From assembly GCA_944349335.1 (NCBI GenBank), contig CALVMW010000001.1:1-64000 (forward strand): a stretch of DNA of 64,000 nt, given 5' to 3'. Numbering within the stretch: the first letter of the stretch is position 1; every line of letters starts with the position of its first letter. The notes beneath the pieces are model-generated. The model was given only the letters and a program-made list of their open reading frames with translations, did not search any database and was not told the origin of the DNA. Below, in pieces: positions 49,338 to 57,925 of this stretch. This DNA comes from an uncultured Bacilli bacterium (lineage in GTDB: Bacteria; Bacillota_I; Bacilli_A; RFN20; CAG-288). Position numbers and translations under genes: made by a program.

Positions 49338-51903
49338 GAATATTATCGAAAATATCGTCCCTCAAGACATGGATGAAGTCTTGATAGGGGCATTTAATCG
49401 TTACGCGAAGATCGTCATAACTGATAGAGCGATACCAGATTGTCGCGATGGCCTTAAGCCGGTTCAAAGACGTATCATTTATTCGATGTTTAAAAAAGGC
49501 TATCTATCTACAAAGCCGACAGTTAAATGTGCGACTATTGTTGGTGATATTATGGGTCATTATCACCCGCACGGCGATTCATCGATCTATGAGGCTTTAG
49601 TCCATTTATCACAGCCCTGGAAGTGTTCGGCTCCTTTAGTTTCTTTCCAAGGTAATAATGGTGGCTTAGATAACGATATGCCTGCTGATAAGCGTTATAC
49701 TGAAGCTAAACTTTCTCCTCTAGCTGACTATATGGTTAAAGATATAGAGAAGAATACAGTCACTATGGTTCCTACTTTCGATGATATGAATTTAGAACCG
49801 ACTGTTCTCCCTTCCCGCTTTCCTAATCTTTTAGTCAATGGTACACAAGGTATCGCTGTCGGTTCTTCTACTTGTATTCCTACTCATAATCTTTCTGAAG
49901 TTATCGAAGCGACTATTTATAGGATAAGTCATAAAAGAGCTAATCTTGACGACATGCTTAATTTCATCAAAGGACCTGATTTTCCAACCGGTGGCATAAT
50001 CGATGATAAAAAAGCTTTGCGCAAGATTTATGAAGAAGGTAAAGGTTCTTTTTATCTTTATGCTCACGCTTATATCGATGAAGAAAAGAATGCGATCATC
50101 ATTGATGAATTACCTTATGGTGTAATTAAAAAAGAGCTCGTGATGACGCTTAATAAGAGGAAAGAGAGCGATAATCTTAATAATATTGAGGAGATTTTAG
50201 ATGAATCTGCTAAAGGTTATGTTCGCATCTCAATCAATCTTAAACAAGGTTCAAGCGCTCAAGACCTCTTAAATTATTTACAACAGAAAGGGTTATTGAA
50301 AACAACTATCGCTTGTAATCTTCTCGCTATTTATAAAGGGCATCCCAAAACAATGTCCTTGCTCGAACTTATCGATGCCTATATCGAACATCAAAGAGAA
50401 GTAGAAAATAAAGCGACCTTATATGATCTTGACGTCGCTAAAAGAAGATTAGAGATAGTAGATGGCCTTCTTAAAGTCACCTCAATACTTGATGAAGTAA
50501 TTGCTAAAATTCGTAAATGCAACGGTAAAGAAAGCGTTAAAAAGATGTTGATGAGCGATTATAGTTTTACGGAAAATCAGAGTGAAGCTATCGCTATGTT
50601 ACCTCTTTATCGCTTATCAAATACCGATATTGTCGCTTTAGAGAATGAAAATAAAGAGTTATTAAAGAATATCGATCTTTATAATAGTTATCTATCTGAT
50701 CCTGATAAATTAGATCGTAAGATCATCTCTTCATTAAAAGAGATTGAAAAGAAGTTTTCTTCTCCTCGTAGAACTGTAATAACGGAAGAGAAACTAACTT
50801 TTTCTACTGTTGATCAAACTAAATTGATCGCCAAAGAAGACTGTGTTGTCTCCTTAACTTATGATGGCTATGCCAAAAGAACTTCTCCTAAATCGTATAA
50901 AGCCTTCGCTGATAGTGAAAGCTATACTCTCCCTAAAACCAAAGCTGGAGACCATGTTGTCTTTTTACATCAAGCCTCCACTCATGACTCTTTATTATTA
51001 TTTACTAATAAAGGTAATTATGCCTATTTACCCGTATATTTTTTACCGGATATCAAATGGAAAGAAGAAGGTAAGCATCTTAATAATTTGATAACCTTAA
51101 AGAATGACGAGAAGATTGTTCGCTGCTTCTTAGTAAATGATTTTAGGGATGATATTAATGTCGCTATCTTAACTTCTTCTAACAAGATTAAAAGAACTAA
51201 GTTAAGTGAGTTTAAACAGTCCACTTTAACTAAGAGAACCCTAAGATGCTGTAAGCTTATCAATGAGAAAGATTCACTTGTCGATGTCGCTTTTACTACC
51301 GGTAACTCTGACCTTATTGTTGTTGATAAGATGGGTAGAGCTTCTCGCTATAATGAAAATGAAGTTCCTTTAGTCTCTTTAACTGCTATCGGTGTTAAAG
51401 CTCTTGCTTCAAGCATAGATAATTCTCCTCTAGTTTCTTTGATCTCTTTAACTTCAAAAGAAGTTTCACTACTATTAGTTGTTTCAAATAGAAGAGCTTG
51501 TAGACTGATATCGACAGCGAAGATTCAATCTAGTGAAAGATTAGGTGCTAAGGTGAACTTAGTGAGAATATTCAAGAAAAATCCGATGAATATTATCTCT
51601 GTTAACAAGATTAAAAAGGATAAGAATACTCCTTCATTTGCTTCCGTTACTTCACAGGAAGAAAGAGCGAGCATCGATTTAGCTGACTTATCACCTATCG
51701 ATCTTAACTCAGAGATGCGCGAAAATATTCCTTTAGATAGTAAAAATGAAATCATCGGTGTTGATAATCTAGGTGAGATCATCGATGAATCTTTTGAGAG
51801 TGAAGCGAGCACAGTAAAAGTCAACAAAGTAAAAGCCAAGGTTGATAAAGCGGATACACAGCTTTCTTTATTCGATCTCTTTGAAAAAGAGAGAAATCAA
51901 TAA
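49318..51903 (+). CDS. parC: DNA topoisomerase IV subunit A
   Basis: DNA-cleaving subunit of topoisomerase IV. The 861-residue product has the winged-helix domain with the catalytic tyrosine in DKRYTEAKLS (about residue 124), the tower and coiled coil (about 350-480) and a C-terminal beta-pinwheel (about 500-780) without a clear GyrA box, supporting ParC over GyrA. An acidic tail follows. The start is GTG at 49318 with GAGGTGAA upstream, inside the end of parE. Confidence 0.93.
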   Translation: MKKQKVENIIENIVPQDMDEVLIGAFNRYAKIVITDRAIPDCRDGLKPVQRRIIYSMFKKGYLSTKPTVKCATIVGDIMGHYHPHGDSSIYEALVHLSQPWKCSAPLVSFQGNNGGLDNDMPADKRYTEAKLSPLADYMVKDIEKNTVTMVPTFDDMNLEPTVLPSRFPNLLVNGTQGIAVGSSTCIPTHNLSEVIEATIYRISHKRANLDDMLNFIKGPDFPTGGIIDDKKALRKIYEEGKGSFYLYAHAYIDEEKNAIIIDELPYGVIKKELVMTLNKRKESDNLNNIEEILDESAKGYVRISINLKQGSSAQDLLNYLQQKGLLKTTIACNLLAIYKGHPKTMSLLELIDAYIEHQREVENKATLYDLDVAKRRLEIVDGLLKVTSILDEVIAKIRKCNGKESVKKMLMSDYSFTENQSEAIAMLPLYRLSNTDIVALENENKELLKNIDLYNSYLSDPDKLDRKIISSLKEIEKKFSSPRRTVITEEKLTFSTVDQTKLIAKEDCVVSLTYDGYAKRTSPKSYKAFADSESYTLPKTKAGDHVVFLHQASTHDSLLLFTNKGNYAYLPVYFLPDIKWKEEGKHLNNLITLKNDEKIVRCFLVNDFRDDINVAILTSSNKIKRTKLSEFKQSTLTKRTLRCCKLINEKDSLVDVAFTTGNSDLIVVDKMGRASRYNENEVPLVSLTAIGVKALASSIDNSPLVSLISLTSKEVSLLLVVSNRRACRLISTAKIQSSERLGAKVNLVRIFKKNPMNIISVNKIKKDKNTPSFASVTSQEERASIDLADLSPIDLNSEMRENIPLDSKNEIIGVDNLGEIIDESFESEASTVKVNKVKAKVDKADTQLSLFDLFEKERNQ

Positions 51904-51909
51904 TATTTT

Positions 51910-51918
51910 TGATATACT
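51910..51918 (+). promoter_or_regulatory. Extended -10 promoter for leaderless yqeG
   Basis: TGATATACT: TGn plus TATACT (51913-51918). Transcription would begin about 51925, at or next to the yqeG ATG (51926). There is no Shine-Dalgarno. Confidence 0.5.
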
Positions 51919-51925
51919 TATAAAG

Positions 51926-52456
51926 ATGAAAAAAAACAAAAGTCAATTCTATGCTAAGAGCATCTATTCTATCGATTTAGCCTTTTACATCAAAGAGAGA
52001 GTTAAATATGTTATTATCGATATTGATAATACTCTCGATCCCTATTCTTCTTTATCTCCATCATTAAAAGCTCATAAGCTAATCAATAAACTTATGAAGA
52101 TCGGGTTAAAAGTCATCTTAATCTCTAATAACAGGCTTAAAAAAGTGTCTTCTTATGCTAAAGACTTAAATGTCCCTTATTTAGCTTCTAGCCATAAAAG
52201 AGCAGGTAATAAGATCAAAAACTATCTTGAACAAAATGGCATTAAGGTCAGTGATTGTCTTTTTATCGGTGATCAGGTCTTTACTGATTTAGCTTATATT
52301 AACCGGTTAGGTGGAAAAGGTGTTCTTGTTGATCCTCTTAGTAATGAAGATCATATCGTCACAAAGATTTTCCGTCCACTTGATAATTATTTAAGAAATA
52401 AGTGGAAGAATGAAGGCAGATTAGGACAGAAATGTCCAGAAAGGGAGGTAGTATAA
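51926..52456 (+). CDS. yqeG: YqeG-family HAD phosphatase
   Basis: A 176-residue HAD-superfamily protein of the YqeG type (phosphatidylglycerolphosphatase-like). HAD motifs are visible: motif I VIIDIDNTLD (around residues 29-38, nucleophile Asp), motif II ISNN, and motif IV FIGDQVFTDL. Position before yqeH is typical of Bacilli. ATG 51926 starts MKKNKSQFYAKSIYSID, fitting the family; a frame extending upstream overlaps parC and is rejected. No Shine-Dalgarno precedes the start; see the promoter entry. The stop overlaps yqeH by one base. Confidence 0.9.
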   Translation: MKKNKSQFYAKSIYSIDLAFYIKERVKYVIIDIDNTLDPYSSLSPSLKAHKLINKLMKIGLKVILISNNRLKKVSSYAKDLNVPYLASSHKRAGNKIKNYLEQNGIKVSDCLFIGDQVFTDLAYINRLGGKGVLVDPLSNEDHIVTKIFRPLDNYLRNKWKNEGRLGQKCPEREVV

Positions 52457-53607
52457 TGTTTAAAAAACCAAAAAGTAGTGGTGTCACTGCTGAGATCAGA
52501 GTCCGTCGTTGCTACGGTTGTGGTGCTATTTTGCAAGACCAAGATCCGGAGGAAGTCGGCTATATTCCCCCTGAAAAGTTTGCGACTGGCGAAGAAGCTT
52601 TATGCCAAAGATGCTATAAGCTTCGTCACTATTCAACCATGAAGAAGACTTCTTCTATCGATATTGACTATGCGACAATCTTAGCTGATGCCAAAGATAA
52701 TGAAGCTTTAGTTGTCTATGTTTTGAATGCTTTCTGTTTAACAAGTTCGCTTATCCCTTCGATCGGTAAATATCTATCTGATAACGTCCTTGTTGTTGTC
52801 AATAAGAGAGATATTTTACCCAAGAATTATTCTGAGGATTATATTAAAGCTTACGTAACAAAAGCCTTAGAAAAAGAAAAGATTAAACCTCTTGATATCA
52901 TCTTAACTTCTTCTGCTAAAGAATATAATATCGATGAGATAATCAAAGAGATCAAAGCTTATAGAAATGATAAGAGCGTCTATTTTATCGGTGCCTATCA
53001 AGTCGGTAAATCTTCCTTAATCAATTGCTTACTTCGCAAATATATCAACTCTACTGATAAGATGATCACAACTTCTCCCTATCCTGGTACAACTTTAGAT
53101 GTTATCTCAATTCCGATTGATGATAATTCCTACATTTATGATACTCCTGGTATTTATAATGAAAAATCAATCATCTCTTTTGTTGAGCCTGAACAAGTAA
53201 AATATATTATTCCTCGTTCAGAAATTAAGCCTGAAGTATACCAGACAAAAGATGGTCAATCCTTCCTTTTCTCTAATCTTGCGAGGATCGATATGCTCTC
53301 TGGAGAAAAGTGCGATATCACTGTCTATAAATCTAATGATATCACTATCGATAGATGTAAAACGCTAAAAGCTGACGCCTCTTTTAAGGAATTAGCTATG
53401 AATAAGGATGTTGTCCCTCATACAGACAAGGTTCAAGATATCGCTGATTTAGATCATTATGACTTCAAGGTTGAAAAAGAAGGTTTCTACCGCATCCGTA
53501 TCGTCGGCTTAGGCTTCATCGAATTTAAAGGTATCGATCAAGAGTTTAGAATATATGCTCCTAAAGGTGTGGAAATCTTTATGGAAGAGACTTCTATTGT
53601 TTTATGA
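52456..53607 (+). CDS. yqeH: Ribosome biogenesis GTPase YqeH
   Basis: Circularly permuted GTPase needed for 30S assembly. The N-terminal zinc finger is CYGCG...CQRCYKLRHY (about 18-60). GTPase motifs appear in permuted order, as normal for this family: G4 NKRD, G5 SSAK, then G1 GAYQVGKSS (usually NVGKS), then DTPGI. The 383-residue product ends with a basic C-terminal domain. ATG 52456 has GGGAGGTAG upstream; an earlier frame start lies inside yqeG. The next gene starts 4 nt before the end. Confidence 0.95.
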   Translation: MFKKPKSSGVTAEIRVRRCYGCGAILQDQDPEEVGYIPPEKFATGEEALCQRCYKLRHYSTMKKTSSIDIDYATILADAKDNEALVVYVLNAFCLTSSLIPSIGKYLSDNVLVVVNKRDILPKNYSEDYIKAYVTKALEKEKIKPLDIILTSSAKEYNIDEIIKEIKAYRNDKSVYFIGAYQVGKSSLINCLLRKYINSTDKMITTSPYPGTTLDVISIPIDDNSYIYDTPGIYNEKSIISFVEPEQVKYIIPRSEIKPEVYQTKDGQSFLFSNLARIDMLSGEKCDITVYKSNDITIDRCKTLKADASFKELAMNKDVVPHTDKVQDIADLDHYDFKVEKEGFYRIRIVGLGFIEFKGIDQEFRIYAPKGVEIFMEETSIVL

Positions 53608-54515
53608 CTCTAGTTTCTGCTTTTGATCCTATTGATATTGAAGATATAAAAGTAATTAAAAAGATACATAGATTAACAGGTAAAAAAGTATTTTTATCTC
53701 TACTTAAAGATGGAATAGCATCTTATAAATATAGATATGAGATGTTACAACAAGTAAAAGAAGATTTACCATATATTGAAATCGCTAGTAAAGATGAAAA
53801 ACTTCTTATCTATGATGAAAAGAAAAATGCTTATATTAAAGATGGAAGAGAATTTTATAAGCGTAAAATCAATAAAGAAGAAATCCGTAGAGGTAAAAAT
53901 ATGCATATACCTTCTAAGGTATTTACTTTTATCTGCACTAATAAAATTTACTTTGCGGATATTCTTTCATCATACTTAACAAATAGTCGTTACGAGCATT
54001 CTTGTAGAGTTGCTATCACTGCTTTTAATATTGCTAAAAATTATAGATTTGATAAGTATTTAGCATTGCAAGCTGGTTTATTCCATGATAGCGGCAGAAA
54101 TCTTAAAACAGATAAGCAGATCAGCATCTTAAAAAAGATGAATATTGATACATCGTTATTTCCACAGTATTCTTATCATCAATTTTCTTCTGCTTATCTT
54201 GCTAGACATAACTTTGGTATCGAGGATAAAAAGGTTTTAAATGCTATAAAATATCACTGCACAGGCTATAAGAAGATGAGCTTACTAGAAATGTGTATTT
54301 ATGTCAGTGATAAATGTGAGCCTGGTCGAAAATTTCCGACTGAAGAAGTCTATAATACTGCAAAAATAGATTTAGAAAAAGCCCTTATTATGACTTTAAA
54401 AGAACAGGTTGAAGTATATAAAAAATTGAATATTGATCCCTGTTCAAATCCTTATACTAAAGCGATGTATCAAAAATATATACCTGATTATTTTAAAGGA
54501 GGACAGGATGATTAA
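53604..54515 (+). CDS. Degenerate NadD-like domain fused to YqeK HD phosphohydrolase
   Basis: A 303-residue two-domain protein. The C-terminal part (about 120-303) is YqeK, an HD-domain hydrolase of diadenosine tetraphosphate, with RYEHSCRV (His132), HDSGR (161-165) and metal-ligand Asp near 285. The N-terminal part (about 1-118) looks like a shrunken NadD nucleotidyltransferase: AFDPIDIED (6-14) sits where NadD has GGSFDPxHxGH, RYEMLQQVKEDLPYIEI fits the helix-strand after it, and IRRGKNMHIPSKVFTFI fits the C-terminal IR-x(n)-VP-x-V-x-x-YI. The HxGH catalytic motif is missing, so NadD activity is improbable. NadD-YqeK fusions exist in Mollicutes; loss of the active site is the unusual part. 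Confidence 0.8.
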   Translation: MTLVSAFDPIDIEDIKVIKKIHRLTGKKVFLSLLKDGIASYKYRYEMLQQVKEDLPYIEIASKDEKLLIYDEKKNAYIKDGREFYKRKINKEEIRRGKNMHIPSKVFTFICTNKIYFADILSSYLTNSRYEHSCRVAITAFNIAKNYRFDKYLALQAGLFHDSGRNLKTDKQISILKKMNIDTSLFPQYSYHQFSSAYLARHNFGIEDKKVLNAIKYHCTGYKKMSLLEMCIYVSDKCEPGRKFPTEEVYNTAKIDLEKALIMTLKEQVEVYKKLNIDPCSNPYTKAMYQKYIPDYFKGGQDD

Positions 54516-54930
54516 AACTAAATCTTCTTTACAGATTGAAGATAAAGGAACGATTAAAGCAAAAAGAGTTTTAAATGTTGCAAGCGATTTATCGTGGAAT
54601 TATGGTGAAGATGTCATCGTCTATGATGTAAGAAATAAATCACCATTTATTTCATATTATATAGTCTGCTCAGCTTCTAACGATCATCGCTTACAATCTT
54701 TAGTATCTGTTGCTGAAGAAAGTCTATATGATAATTTTTTTGATCTTTCACATAAAGAAGGACGCAACGGCTCTACCTGGATATTGCTTGATGCCAAAGA
54801 AGTAGTTGTTCAATTATTTACTAAGTCTATGAGAGAAGAAGTAAAATTTGATGATTTATATTTAGATTGTCCTCATAAAAGAGTCGAAACTTTAGAAGAG
54901 CCTAATTATCCAAAGAGAAAAAGAGCATGA
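54508..54930 (+). CDS. rsfS: Ribosomal silencing factor RsfS
   Basis: RsfS binds L14 on the 50S subunit and blocks subunit joining in stationary phase. The 140-residue product has DVIVYDVRNKSPFISYYIVCSA and the conserved DLDYVVHLF-like segment EVVVQLFTKSMREEVKFDDLY. ATG 54508 has AAAGGAGGAC upstream; an earlier frame start inside the YqeK gene is rejected. It overlaps the YqeK stop by 8 nt. Order yqeK-rsfS is conserved. Confidence 0.93.
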   Translation: MIKTKSSLQIEDKGTIKAKRVLNVASDLSWNYGEDVIVYDVRNKSPFISYYIVCSASNDHRLQSLVSVAEESLYDNFFDLSHKEGRNGSTWILLDAKEVVVQLFTKSMREEVKFDDLYLDCPHKRVETLEEPNYPKRKRA

Positions 54931-55622
54931 ACATCTTATTATTAGTCGCCACAGATGAAGAGTTTGAAGCTACTAAAAAGCTTTATCCGTTCATTGAAAA
55001 AAGATTTGATGACTTAACTTATTATCTATATTCTAATAAAAATAATAATCTTATCTTTTTAAAAGGCGGAGTTGGAAAATCTAATATGGCTTATCGAATA
55101 GGTAAGATCAGTGCCTTATATCCTTTTAGTGAGAAAGATTTAATTATAAATACTGGACTGGCGGCTTCTTTAAATCCTAACTGTTCAGTTTACGATATCG
55201 TAATTGCCGATAAATGTGCATACTATGATGTAGATGTTACTTTAATTGATCACACCCAAATAGGTAAATTACCTGACCTTCCTTTATTTTTTGAAAGTGA
55301 GAATGAGCTTATAAATAAGTATGCAAAAGAGTTAAATTTTAAAGTTGGTCATATTGTTAGCGGTGATCGCTTCATTGCTAATGAAAATCTTCCAGAAAAC
55401 TTAGAACTCAATTTTGATAAACCTCTTGCGATTGATATGGAATCAGCTTGCGTAGCTCATATCGCTTATTTAATGAAAGTTCCATCTCTTATTATTCGTA
55501 CAATCTCTGATATCGCAATTGAAAGTATTAAAACTAACACTTATGAAATTGATATAAGTAAGAAATGCCAAGAGTTAGTTTTAAAAGTTAAAAATATAAT
55601 CGATGAGTATCTTAGTAAATAA
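54927..55622 (+). CDS. mtnN: 5'-methylthioadenosine/S-adenosylhomocysteine nucleosidase
   Basis: Cleaves MTA and SAH in the methionine salvage and methyl cycle. The 231-residue product has the N-terminal ATDEEFEA segment (general acid/base Glu), GGVGKSNMAYRIG, GDRFIAN and the catalytic patch DMESACVAH followed by RTISDIA (Asp). It is the last gene of the yqeG-mtnN run, followed by a terminator. Shift from RsfS to MtnN by a 4-nt overlap suggests co-transcription. Confidence 0.92.
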   Translation: MNILLLVATDEEFEATKKLYPFIEKRFDDLTYYLYSNKNNNLIFLKGGVGKSNMAYRIGKISALYPFSEKDLIINTGLAASLNPNCSVYDIVIADKCAYYDVDVTLIDHTQIGKLPDLPLFFESENELINKYAKELNFKVGHIVSGDRFIANENLPENLELNFDKPLAIDMESACVAHIAYLMKVPSLIIRTISDIAIESIKTNTYEIDISKKCQELVLKVKNIIDEYLSK

Positions 55623-55726
55623 ATAGTACTAATTATATACTAAAAGTAAATTAAAGCATTAAAGAAGCTGATTAGTATTATTATACCTAATATCTATTTA
55701 TATAATTTAGTACTAAAGTAGTATTA

Positions 55727-55754
55727 AATTATCATACACATATATATGATAATT
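55727..55754 (+). repeat. AT-rich inverted repeat
   Basis: AATTATCATA (55727-55736) and TATGATAATT (55745-55754) form a perfect 10-bp stem with an 8-nt loop. It lies immediately before the mtnN terminator and may stack on it. Confidence 0.6.
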
Positions 55755-55775
55755 AAGGGTAGAAATACCCTTTTT
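55755..55775 (+). terminator. Terminator after mtnN
   Basis: AAGGGTA, GAAA tetraloop, TACCCTT followed by TTT. The 7-bp stem with a stable tetraloop ends the long parE-to-mtnN plus-strand run. Confidence 0.8.
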
Positions 55776-56076
55776 AATATAGTTTACTAACTTCGTATAA
55801 TATTTATTATGTTAATAAAAATAATTAAATGAAAATGAATGTTGATTATAGTAGTATTATGGTACTAATTTAATACTATCAATACTGGTTATTTACCATT
55901 TTATTACTAGTATTTTCGATGGTATAAATATTATGTCAATTAGCAACTTGATTATGACTATATTAAATTAAATAGTATCTAAATAGTACTATTTTCTTAC
56001 TATAATAACTTTAGTTGTTTTATAGTACTAATATAATACTAATTGTTAATAGTTTTTATTTAGTACTACTTTAATA

Positions 56077-56856
56077 CTATTTATCTCTTTTATAGATTCC
56101 TAACTTTCTTTCGATTTTACCTTTAACTAAGTAGAGAACACCATCCATCAATAATGAAAGAATGATAACAAGTAAGACATAAGCCATCATCAGTTTAAAA
56201 TCAACATTACTATATGCTTGATAAATACTCATACCTAATCCAACCGTTGAAGAAGTATAGGAAAAAGTTTCTGCCATTATTTGGACTTTTAATCCTAACG
56301 ATAAGCTTTGAATTATACCTAATAAAATATAATTTAAGGATAAAGGCATTAAGATATTAGTTAAATTCGATATGTGATTTTTTCCTTTTAAGCGGATTAT
56401 CATTTCATATTGTTGATAATTTTTATTGATACCTTCTAATGTTGCTTGATAAATTATTGGAAATAGTATCATGAATACAACATATATAGATGCATTAGGA
56501 ACAAAAACGATCAATAATAAAATAATGGCAACTGTTGGAATAGCTTTTAAAACAGTGATCAATGGAGAAAGTATCTTTGCTATAGGGTTATAATAACCTG
56601 CTATTGTGCCTAATATAACTCCCCCTATAGTCGAAAAAATTAAAGCGATAAAAAGTCGTAATAAAGTATAACCGATAGCTGCATATGTAGTAGGATTTAT
56701 AAGTAATAAGAAAGCTTCACTTAAACACTGAAAAAACTCTGGGAGAAATAATTGATCAGTTGCAAAAGCGATAATCTCCCAAAGTAAAATCAGCAAAATA
56801 ATTCCTATGCCATATAAAACAAAGCGATTATTAAATATTTTTTTTAATTTATTCAT
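56077..56856 (-). CDS. ABC transporter permease, SsuC/TauC/nitrate type
   Basis: A 259-residue inner-membrane permease with six hydrophobic helices (first about 12-32). The EAA-like loop is visible in GINKNYQQYEMIIRLKGKN (around 145-163), with a conserved Gly. It matches the family importing sulfonates, nitrate, thiamine precursors and similar small solutes. It overlaps the lipoprotein gene by 4 nt. No ATPase gene is adjacent: downstream lies only the AGTACT-rich spacer. The ATPase must be encoded elsewhere or shared. Confidence 0.9.
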   Translation of the reverse strand: MNKLKKIFNNRFVLYGIGIILLILLWEIIAFATDQLFLPEFFQCLSEAFLLLINPTTYAAIGYTLLRLFIALIFSTIGGVILGTIAGYYNPIAKILSPLITVLKAIPTVAIILLLIVFVPNASIYVVFMILFPIIYQATLEGINKNYQQYEMIIRLKGKNHISNLTNILMPLSLNYILLGIIQSLSLGLKVQIMAETFSYTSSTVGLGMSIYQAYSNVDFKLMMAYVLLVIILSLLMDGVLYLVKGKIERKLGIYKRDK

Positions 56857-57908
56857 CCTTCAAAAGCTGCTTTAAAAGCTAAATCAGGAACTAAGCCTTG
56901 TCCGTAAGAAACTACATAATCATCAGGTGAGAATGTCTCATCAGTATCATTTCCAGTGCTAACAACATAAAGATTTCCGAAAGTGACCATCCTGACTAAT
57001 GAATAATTATCACCAGCTAATTTCATACCATTAACAGAGTCAAAGATAATGAAATCACTTTCAGCGGAAGCAAAAGCAGCTTGAACGGTTTGCGCAGAAC
57101 CTGTCACTAGATTATCACTTGAAGCAAAAGCAGTTAAAGCAGCAGAGGGAGCACCGGAAGGAGAAGTGACTGTAAATTCTAGTTCAGAAGTTGTTTCACT
57201 AGTTGAAGGATTGTAGTCAGTAGAATAATAAGTAGAGAATGGAGATGAAGAAAAATCAATTCCTAAAGGTTCATTGAAAATAGAAAATTCATCTTTACTA
57301 GGATTATCGTCTCTAGCGATAAATGCTAAGCCATTTGTCTCTTGAACACCTTTTAAAACGTTCGCATTAAAGCCAAAACGAGAGCTTTGAACACTGACGT
57401 CACTAGAGTAATTATTCATATTTGTTACTGCTTGGCTACCACCTGAGATTAGATCATCAATAGCAGCATCAAAAGTATTTAAAAACTTCTCAATACTTTC
57501 TTTTTTAGACTCGTCTTCTTCAAGTGATTTTTTAATAAATAATCCAGCTTGCGGAAAACCTTCAGTACTAAACTTCTTACCGAATTCTTGAGCAACATCA
57601 TATTTAATTGATAAGTCAGTCGCTTTTGATTCATTTATCATACTAGCATAAATAATAGGATATGAGGAAATAACGTAATCAACCTTAGTTCCTTCATGCA
57701 TTCCTAAGGTGAGAATAGGTCCGGTATCACCAACAGAAGAAACATAAGCGTCTATATATTCTTTAGTTTCATTTACAGTATCATCAAAGGAACTATCAGT
57801 TGATGAACTTGAAATATTAGAAGAAGAGACTAAAGAAGAAGTACCTTGACAGGAAAAAAGAATAGAAATTGTCAAAAAAGATAATAAAGTTAACGATATT
57901 TTTTTCAT
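56853..57908 (-). CDS. Substrate-binding lipoprotein, apparently circularly permuted
   Basis: A 351-residue lipoprotein for the adjacent permease, with signal peptide 1-19 and lipobox ILFSC (Cys20), then a Ser-rich linker. The two halves of the NitT/TauT-type fold appear in reversed order. Residues about 49-200 resemble the usual C-terminal half (GTKVDYVISSYPIIYAS like the G-x-x-D-x-x-V-x-x-x-P strand; EGFPQAGLFIKKSL; IEKFLNTFDAAI). Residues about 243-351 resemble the usual N-terminal half (TSPSGAPSAALTAF; ESDFIIFDSVNG; TFGNLYVVSTG; YVVSYGQGLVPDLAF). Start ATG 57908 gives a proper signal peptide; AAAGGA lies 12 nt upstream. Confidence 0.85.
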   Translation of the reverse strand: MKKISLTLLSFLTISILFSCQGTSSLVSSSNISSSSTDSSFDDTVNETKEYIDAYVSSVGDTGPILTLGMHEGTKVDYVISSYPIIYASMINESKATDLSIKYDVAQEFGKKFSTEGFPQAGLFIKKSLEEDESKKESIEKFLNTFDAAIDDLISGGSQAVTNMNNYSSDVSVQSSRFGFNANVLKGVQETNGLAFIARDDNPSKDEFSIFNEPLGIDFSSSPFSTYYSTDYNPSTSETTSELEFTVTSPSGAPSAALTAFASSDNLVTGSAQTVQAAFASAESDFIIFDSVNGMKLAGDNYSLVRMVTFGNLYVVSTGNDTDETFSPDDYVVSYGQGLVPDLAFKAAFEG

Positions 57909-57925
57909 AATAGTTATAAGTCCTT

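Larger units (their letters stand above)
55623..56076. repeat. AT-rich spacer with about 15 AGTACT-like motifs
   Basis: 454 nt without a gene between convergent mtnN and the ABC permease. AGTACT occurs at 55625, 55709, 55985, 56024 and 56062 and GGTACT at 55861. AGTATT or its complement AATACT occurs at 55674, 55720, 55853, 55872, 55881, 55909, 56035 and 56073, with AGTATC at 55974. The copy at 55706-55717 is a perfect 12-nt palindrome TTTAGTACTAAA. Such clustering is not seen elsewhere in the window. It contains the mtnN terminator and an AT hairpin. Confidence 0.6.

Noticed and set aside
51842-51925. YqeG start inside parC
   Set aside because: It overlaps parC by 62 nt; the extra N-terminus has no family match.
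55623-56076. CRISPR array or tandem repeat
   Set aside because: Motifs are only 6-12 nt with irregular spacing and no constant spacers.
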